64,000 nucleotides of DNA. It comes from Bolinopsis microptera. Lineage: Eukaryota > Ctenophora > Tentaculata > Lobata > Bolinopsidae. A program made the translations under genes and the position numbers. This document shows positions 59,501 to 64,000 of this stretch, piece after piece (within the stretch, counting starts at the first letter, position 1; each line of letters begins with the position of its first letter). The stretch covers positions 10,734,901-10,798,900 of the forward strand of contig NC_087082.1 of NCBI RefSeq assembly GCF_026151205.1, written 5' to 3'. The notes beneath the pieces were generated by a model that was not told the origin of the DNA, made no database searches, and saw only the letters and a list, made by a program, of their open reading frames with translations.

Positions 59501-60954
59501 GGAGCGTGTAACTGTAATCAACACGATTAACAAAAATGCCTCGTTTTAAAGGTGCCTGTGAAATACAAAATTGATTGCATTTGATATGCAACTTTACAAA
59601 GCAGTAAATATACAAATGTACAGCAAATCGAACAAACATTATTAGTGGCAAAGGATCTTAATAAGAACGTCAGTTCGGTGCTGATTGAAATCAAATCGAC
59701 ATGCACTATAAGCTGCCGGTATGTGTTACAAAAGCAGCCAAATTAATCAGTAGTCACTAGTCAGTACTGTGATGCAAAAGTTTTACCAGATCCTTATAAT
59801 TTATCCTTATAAGCGCCTCGAGGCACTATTAGTATTATCGGTTGATAACATATAAGCGCCCCCAGGCACTATTAGCGTTATCGGTTGATAACATATAAGC
59901 GCCCCCAGGCACTATTAGTATTATCGGTTAACAACATATAAGCGCCCCCAGGCACTATTAGTATTATCGGTTAATAACATATAAGCGCCCCCAGGCACTA
60001 TTAGTATTATCGGTTAACAACATATAAGCGCCCCCAGGCACTATTAGTATTATCGGTTAACAACATATAAGCGCCCCCAGGCACTATTAGTATTATCGGT
60101 TAATAACATATAAGCGCCCCCAGGCACTATTAGTATTATCGGTTAATAACATATAAGCGCCCCCAGGCACTATTAGTATTATCGGTTAATAACAAATTTA
60201 AATGGTAACGGCAGATACGGGCAAATTAGTCGTGTGCTGTGTACCCACAGCGAAATTAGACCATACTTATCAGGAATTTAGCACCGTTACGATTTGACAA
60301 AGAAGTGCAGGAAATATTTCTAATTTCGATCGGATTGACTTTGACTTTGATACTAAATATTTGTATTGGGTAAAAATAATATGTGCCGCGCTTAACTATA
60401 CGCCGAAGGAATCGGGAGACAAACTAATGAAGAAATAGCCAAAGCCCAAAATACTGTAAATTCTACAGAATTTTGGTTATTTGATTAAAAGTATTTAATT
60501 AAAACTAAAAGAACTGACCCTGTTGGCGGGTTGTTTGATGAAGACAGCATTTATCTTCACTCCGTCTTTAGTTTTAATGTAGATATTCTCATACGGTAAT
60601 CCTGGTCATATAAATAGAGAAATTATTAATCGTTAAATACTCTATTCATGTCTAGCCGGTACTATTTAAAGTAAGTACATATTACCTCTCAGAACTCCTA
60701 AATAAGAGATATCAAATTTAATTGCCATCCAAACTAGAACCTCTTAAATCGGAGTACATTAAAATAAGATTTTTTTTAAAGAAGAAAAAAGGTTTTACTG
60801 AATATAATAACATAATATGTTTGTACCTATAGTGTTGGGGGTCTGCACGAACACCCGACTTGATTCCGGCTGATCAGGAAAGTAGAGGAATGTGTCCTGA
60901 TACTGGTAGAGGGCAGCAAATATTGCGAGAACTAGCAGCACTAATATCGTCCAA
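53558..60954 (-). CDS. ABHD13: ABHD13-like (BEM46 family) alpha/beta hydrolase, seven exons, start exon missing
   Basis: Exons (minus strand): 60954-60827, 60601-60519, 58146-57987, 57145-57053, 56336-56182, 55258-55154 and 53704-53597 or, read through to a TAA, 53558. All phases agree. The protein starts in a membrane anchor (TILVLLVLAIFAALYQY), then YFPDQPESSRVFV, PYENIYIKTKDGVK, VIFLHGNAGNVGHRL (oxyanion HGNAGN), EWRGFGKSDG, the nucleophile elbow YGRSLGGG, ENTFTSIPEMAH, LPLFCYRNK, FISGMADTLVPP (catalytic Asp) and SGTHNGTWQC (catalytic His). The Ser-Asp-His triad is complete. Order and spacing follow ABHD13 closely. Members are single-pass membrane serine hydrolases; substrates are poorly known. 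The initiating exon must end in phase 2 and lies right of 60954, probably past the arrays. Confidence 0.92.
53705..54125. repeat. 22-bp minisatellite abutting the last ABHD13-like exon
   Basis: Units of GGGATCAGATCAGCTAATATGT with a longer variant holding CAACTAATTTGTCAATTTGT, making a higher-order period of roughly 120 bp. On the minus strand units read TGATCCCACATATTAGC, closely resembling the real acceptor TGACCCCACAG|TTATG next to them. Confidence 0.9.
54126..55005. other. ABHD13-like intron 6, no gene
   Basis: AT-rich intron sequence. A 77-codon plus-strand frame at 54214 has no recognisable domain. Confidence 0.5.
55006..55153. repeat. Donor-carrying minisatellite at an ABHD13-like splice donor
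   Basis: About five units containing ATAATCAACTTACAGTGTAT and one or two ATGTACAATGT words. On the minus strand each begins ACACTGTAAGTTGATTATAC, which is the real exon end plus donor (CTATACACT|GTAAGTTG) of the exon ending at 55154. The intron therefore contains several perfect GTAAGT donors in tandem. Confidence 0.92.
55259..56181. other. ABHD13-like intron 5, no gene
   Basis: Contains a CATCATCATCAAAA repeat (about 55270-55300), a duplicated TTTGTGTCCA-ATTTCATTATA motif, and a small GC-rich palindromic patch GCGCGCGCGG at 55931. Nothing coding was recognised. Confidence 0.5.
56337..56985. repeat. Three extra copies of an ABHD13-like splice acceptor
   Basis: The start of the exon at 56336 and its acceptor (plus-strand words GGTGAACCGCCACTCCTCCG then CCTAAAGTTT) recur at about 56463-56500 and 56611-56640, with a more diverged copy at 56943-56977. 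The first two are spaced about 150 bp and embedded in repeated AT-rich sequence (ATATTATTAATATTTA). On the coding strand the first repeats the acceptor CTTTAG|GTGGAGGAGTAGCGG. Confidence 0.85.
57225..57950. mobile_element. Long foldback element in ABHD13-like intron
   Basis: TTAA at 57221-57224 is followed by GGGGGCCGGGGGGGTGTTCATC. Arms of about 335 bp (57242-57575 and 57590-57925) are near-perfect inverted repeats, beginning TCATCAAAATTCTCTCGAAA. The right end (CCACCCCCAGCTGGG) has lost a clear TTAA. It belongs with the G-ended TTAA foldback elements, though its internal sequence differs. Confidence 0.8.
58305..59487. mobile_element. 1.2-kb foldback element of the TTAA poly-G family
   Basis: TTAA flanks both sides (58301-58304 and 59488-59491). 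The ends are GGGGGGAGGGGGGTTCACCC and a C run preceded by TCAGGGTGAA. The two arms of about 540 bp are inverted repeats meeting near 58840. Frames inside (for example GDRTFEGVPDPN on opposite strands in each half) are open in places but have no known domain. It lies in the ABHD13-like intron between the exons at 60519 and 58146. Confidence 0.85.
59809..60193. repeat. 43-bp minisatellite
   Basis: About nine copies of ATAAGCGCCCCCAGGCACTA, TTAGTATTATCGGTTAATAACAT (given in two pieces), in the same ABHD13-like intron. The first unit differs (CTCGAGG). Confidence 0.95.
60194..60518. other. ABHD13-like intron between the 43-bp array and exon 60601-60519
   Basis: No gene or element was recognised. 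Confidence 0.5.
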
Positions 60955-60965
60955 CTGGGAGTAGG

Positions 60966-61620
60966 TTCATGTTACAACAAGTTATCATGGGTTACCAATG
61001 GCTACAACAAGTTAGTGTGGGTTACTAATGGCTACAACAAGTTACTGTGGGTTGCTAATGGCTACAACAAGTTAGTGTGGGTTACCAATGGCTACAACAA
61101 GTTACTGTGGGTTACTAATGGCTACAACAAGTTAGTGTGGGTTACTAATGGCTACAACAAGTTACTGTGGGTTACCAATGGCTACAACAAGTTAGTGTGG
61201 GTTACTAATGGCTACCACAAGTTACTGTGGGTTACCAATGGCTACAACAAGTTAGTGTGGGTTACTAATGGCTACCACAAGTTACTGTGGGTTACCAATG
61301 GCTACAACAAGTTAATGTGGGTTACTAATGGCTACAACAAGTTACTGTGGGTTACTAATGGCTACAACAAGTTAGTGTGGGTTACTAATGGCTACAACAA
61401 GTTACTGTGGGTTACCAATGGCTACAACAAGTTAGTGTGGGTTACTAATGGCTACCACAAGTTACTGTGGGTTACCAATGGCTACAACAAGTTAGTGTGG
61501 GTTACCAATGGCTACAACAAGTTACTGTGGGTTACTAATGGCTACAACAAGTTACTGTGGGTTACCAATGGTTACTACAAGTTACTGTGGGTTACCAATG
61601 GTTACTACAAGTTACCCGTA
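60966..61620. repeat. 30-bp minisatellite with 60-bp higher-order period, beside an ABHD13-like exon
   Basis: About 22 units of GTTACTGTGGGTTACCAATG plus GCTACAACAA. Units alternate GTTAGTGTGG and GTTACTGTGG, so the true repeating unit is mostly 60 bp. The array begins about 12 bases from the acceptor of the exon at 60954. The long frame WVTNGYNKL across it results from the 30-bp period. Confidence 0.95.
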
Positions 61621-61689
61621 CTATTTGTTAGGTACCATTGGTTACCAAAACAATTGGTTTACAATTGGCGAAATACTTTAGACCGGAAA

Positions 61690-64000
61690 AAGGTACTTTA
61701 ACCCGGCGAAAGAAGACTTTAGCCCGGCGAAAGAAGACCTTAGCCCGGCGAAAGAAGACTTTAGCCTGGCAAAAGAGGACTTTAGCCCGGCGAAAGAAGA
61801 GTGAAGACTTTAACCCGGCGAAAGAAGAATTTAGCCCGGCGAAAGAAGACTTTAGCCCGGCGAAAGAAGACCTTAGCCCGGCGAAAGAAGACTTTAGCCT
61901 GGCAAAAGAGGACTTTAGCCCGGCGAAAGAAGAGTGAAGACTTTAACCCGGCGAAAGAAACTTTAGTCCGGCGAAAGAAACTATAGCCCGGCGAAAGTTA
62001 CCTTAGCCCGGCAAAAGTTACCTTAGCCCGGCGAAAGAAGACTTTAGCCCGGCGAATAAAACTTTAGCCCGACGAATAAAGCTTTAGCCAGGCGAAAGAA
62101 ACTTTAGTCCGGCAAATAAAACTTTAGCCCGGCGAATAAAGCTTTAGCCCGGCAAATAAAACTTTAGCCCGGCGAATAAAGCTTTAGCCCGACGAAAGAA
62201 ACTTTAGTCCGGCGAAAGTTACCTTAGCCCGGCGAAAGAAGACTTAATCCCGGCGAAAGAAACTTTATTCCGGCAAAAGAAGCTTTAGCCCGGCGAAAGA
62301 AGACTTTAGCCCGGCAAATAAAGCTTTAGCCCGGCGAATAAAGCTTTAGCCAGGCGAAAGAAGACTTTAGCCAGGCGAAAGAAGACTTTAGCCCGGCGAA
62401 AGAAGACTTTAGCCAGGCAAATAAAGTTTCAGCCCGGCGAATAAAGCTTTGGTCCGGCGAAAGAAGACTTTAGCCCGGCAAATAAAGCTTTAGCCCGGCG
62501 AATAAAGCTTTGGTCTGGCGAAAGAAGACTTTAGCCCGGCAAATAAAGCTTTAGCCCGGCGAATAAAGCTTTAGCCAGGCGAAAGAAGACTTAATCCCGG
62601 CGAAAGAAACTTTATTCCGGCAAAAGAAGCTTTAGCCCGGCGAAAGAAGACTTTAGCCCGGCAAATAAAGCTTTAGCCCGGCGAATAAAGCTTTAGCCAG
62701 GCGAAAGAAGACTTTAGCCCGGCGAAAGAAGACTTTAGCCAGGCAAATAAAGCTTCAGCCCGGCGAATAAAGCTTTATTCCGGCAAAAGAAGCTTTAGCC
62801 CGGCGAAAGAAGACTTTAGCCAGGCAAATAAAGCTTCAGCCCGGCGAATAAAGCTTTAGCCAGGCGAAAGAAGACTTTAGCCCGGCGAAAGAATACTTTA
62901 GAGTTTAGCCAGGCAAATAAAGCTTCAGCCCGGCGAATAAAGCTTTGGTCCGGCGAATAAAGCTTTAGCCAGGCGAAAGAAGACTTTAGCCCGGCAAATA
63001 AAGCTTCAGCCCGGCGAATAAAGCTTTAGCCAGGCAAAAGAAGACTTTAGCCCGGCGAAAGAAGACTTTAGCCAGGCAAATAAAGCTTCAGCCCGGCGAA
63101 TAAAGCTTTGGTCCGGTGAAAGAAGACTTTAGCCCGGCAAATAAAGCTTTAGCCCGGCGAATAAAGCTTTGGTCCGGCGAAAGAAGACTTTAGCCCGGCA
63201 AATAAAGCTTTAGCCCGGCGAATAAAGCTTTAGCCAGGCGAAAGAAGACTTAATCCCGGCGAAAGAAACTTTATTCCGGCAAAAGAAGCTTTAGCCCGGC
63301 GAAAGAAGACTTTAGCCCGGCAAATAAAGCTTTAGCCCGGCGAATAAAGCTTTAGCCAGGCGAAAGAAGACTTTAGCCCGGCGAAAGAAGACTTTAGCCA
63401 GGCAAATAAAGCTTCAGCCCGGCGAATAAAGCTTTATTCCGGCAAAAGAAGCTTTAGCCCGGCGAAAGAAGACTTTAGCCAGGCAAATAAAGCTTCAGCC
63501 CGGCGAATAAAGCTTTAGCCAGGCGAATAAAGCTTTAGCCAGGCGAAAGAAGACTTTAGCCCGGCGAAAGAAGACTTTAGCCAGGCAAATAAAGCTTCAG
63601 CCCGGCGAATAAAGCTTTAGCCAGGCGAAAGAAGACTTAATCCCGGCGAAAGAAACTTTATTCCGGCAAAAGAAGCTTTAGCCCGGCGAAAGAAGACTTT
63701 AGCCCGGCAAATAAAGCTTTAGCCCGGCAAATAAAACTTTAGCCCGGCGAATAAAGCTTTAGCCCGACGAAAGAAACTTTAGTCCGGCGAAAGTTACCTT
63801 AGCCCGGCGAAAGAAGACTTAATCCCGGCGAAAGAAACTTTATTCCGGCAAAAGAAGCTTTAGCCCGGCGAAAGAAGACTTTAGCCCGGCAAATAAAGCT
63901 TTAGCCCGGCGAATAAAGCTTTAGCCAGGCGAAAGAAGACTTTAGCCCGGCGAAAGAAGACTTTAGCCAGGCAAATAAAGCTTCAGCCCGGCGAATAAAG
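61690..64000. repeat. About 20-bp minisatellite reaching the window end
   Basis: Units are mainly CCCGGCGAAAGAAGACTTTAG (21 bp) and CCCGGCGAATAAAGCTTTAG (20 bp), mixed with CCAGGC, CCCGGCAAA and TTATTCCGGCAAAAGAAGC variants. Longer blocks of about 100-200 bp recur, showing higher-order structure. The array continues past 64000. No coding function is claimed for the frames that cross it. Confidence 0.95.

Noticed and set aside
61015-61986. Frames encoding WVTNGYNKL and ARRKKTL repeats
   Set aside because: Open only because the tandem units are multiples of three; no start context, splice sites or domain.

Overview
The window is AT-rich animal (metazoan) nuclear DNA. The evidence is spliced genes with GT-AG introns, two rhodopsin-class GPCR genes, four SLC17-type and one SLC22-type transporter genes, an ABHD13-type hydrolase, fragments of several non-LTR retrotransposons, MITE-like inverted-repeat elements and many minisatellites. 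The lineage cannot be fixed from sequence alone. A non-bilaterian or other invertebrate is my guess, based on the divergent GPCRs and a HIRAN-like transposon ORF of a kind I associate with sponge and cnidarian genomes. All exon boundaries below were read by eye from splice consensus and phase and are not supported by transcripts.

Layout. 1-5.8 kb is repeat territory: a TA-flanked inverted-repeat element with a HIRAN-like ORF, retrotransposon scraps, a duplicated 260-bp block and degenerate telomere-like repeats. 5.87-15.0 kb (minus strand) is an eight-exon gene, reconstructed here, for a single-pass receptor-like protein of about 350 residues with a tyrosine-containing cytoplasmic tail. A complete GPCR gene lies in one of its introns on the opposite strand, and its introns also hold minisatellites, a MITE and a 5'-truncated retrotransposon with a 14-bp target-site duplication. 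16.3-17.9 kb is an intronless SLC22-like transporter with one frameshift, divergent from the receptor gene.

19.3-51.5 kb is a tandem cluster of four SLC17-like transporter genes on the minus strand (called A, B, C and D from left to right), each with five coding exons and the same phases. A and B share one type of first exon; C and D share another. D is expanded: its intron 2 is about 14 kb and holds a second intronless GPCR gene and about 11 kb of a 50/62-bp tandem repeat that carries the exon-2 splice donor. Copy C keeps only about three units at the same place. A stretch inside the array (47.1-48.4 kb) reads like a garbled blend of the GPCR flank and the array, so the assembly is doubtful there. 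D also has a one-base deletion in its last exon.

53.6-61 kb (minus strand) is an ABHD13-like serine hydrolase gene in seven visible exons; the start exon is outside the window or hidden by repeats. Several of its splice junctions directly abut tandem arrays that contain copies of the splice site. The window ends in long 30-bp and about 20-bp minisatellites.

Main pattern. Tandem arrays repeatedly sit on, and in some cases are built from, exon-intron junctions: the SLC17 exon-2 donor, one ABHD13 donor and one acceptor, and the flanks of at least four other acceptors in ABHD13 and the receptor gene. A second pattern is a family of foldback elements with poly-G ends at TTAA, whose empty target sites can be read in the paralogous SLC17 copy.
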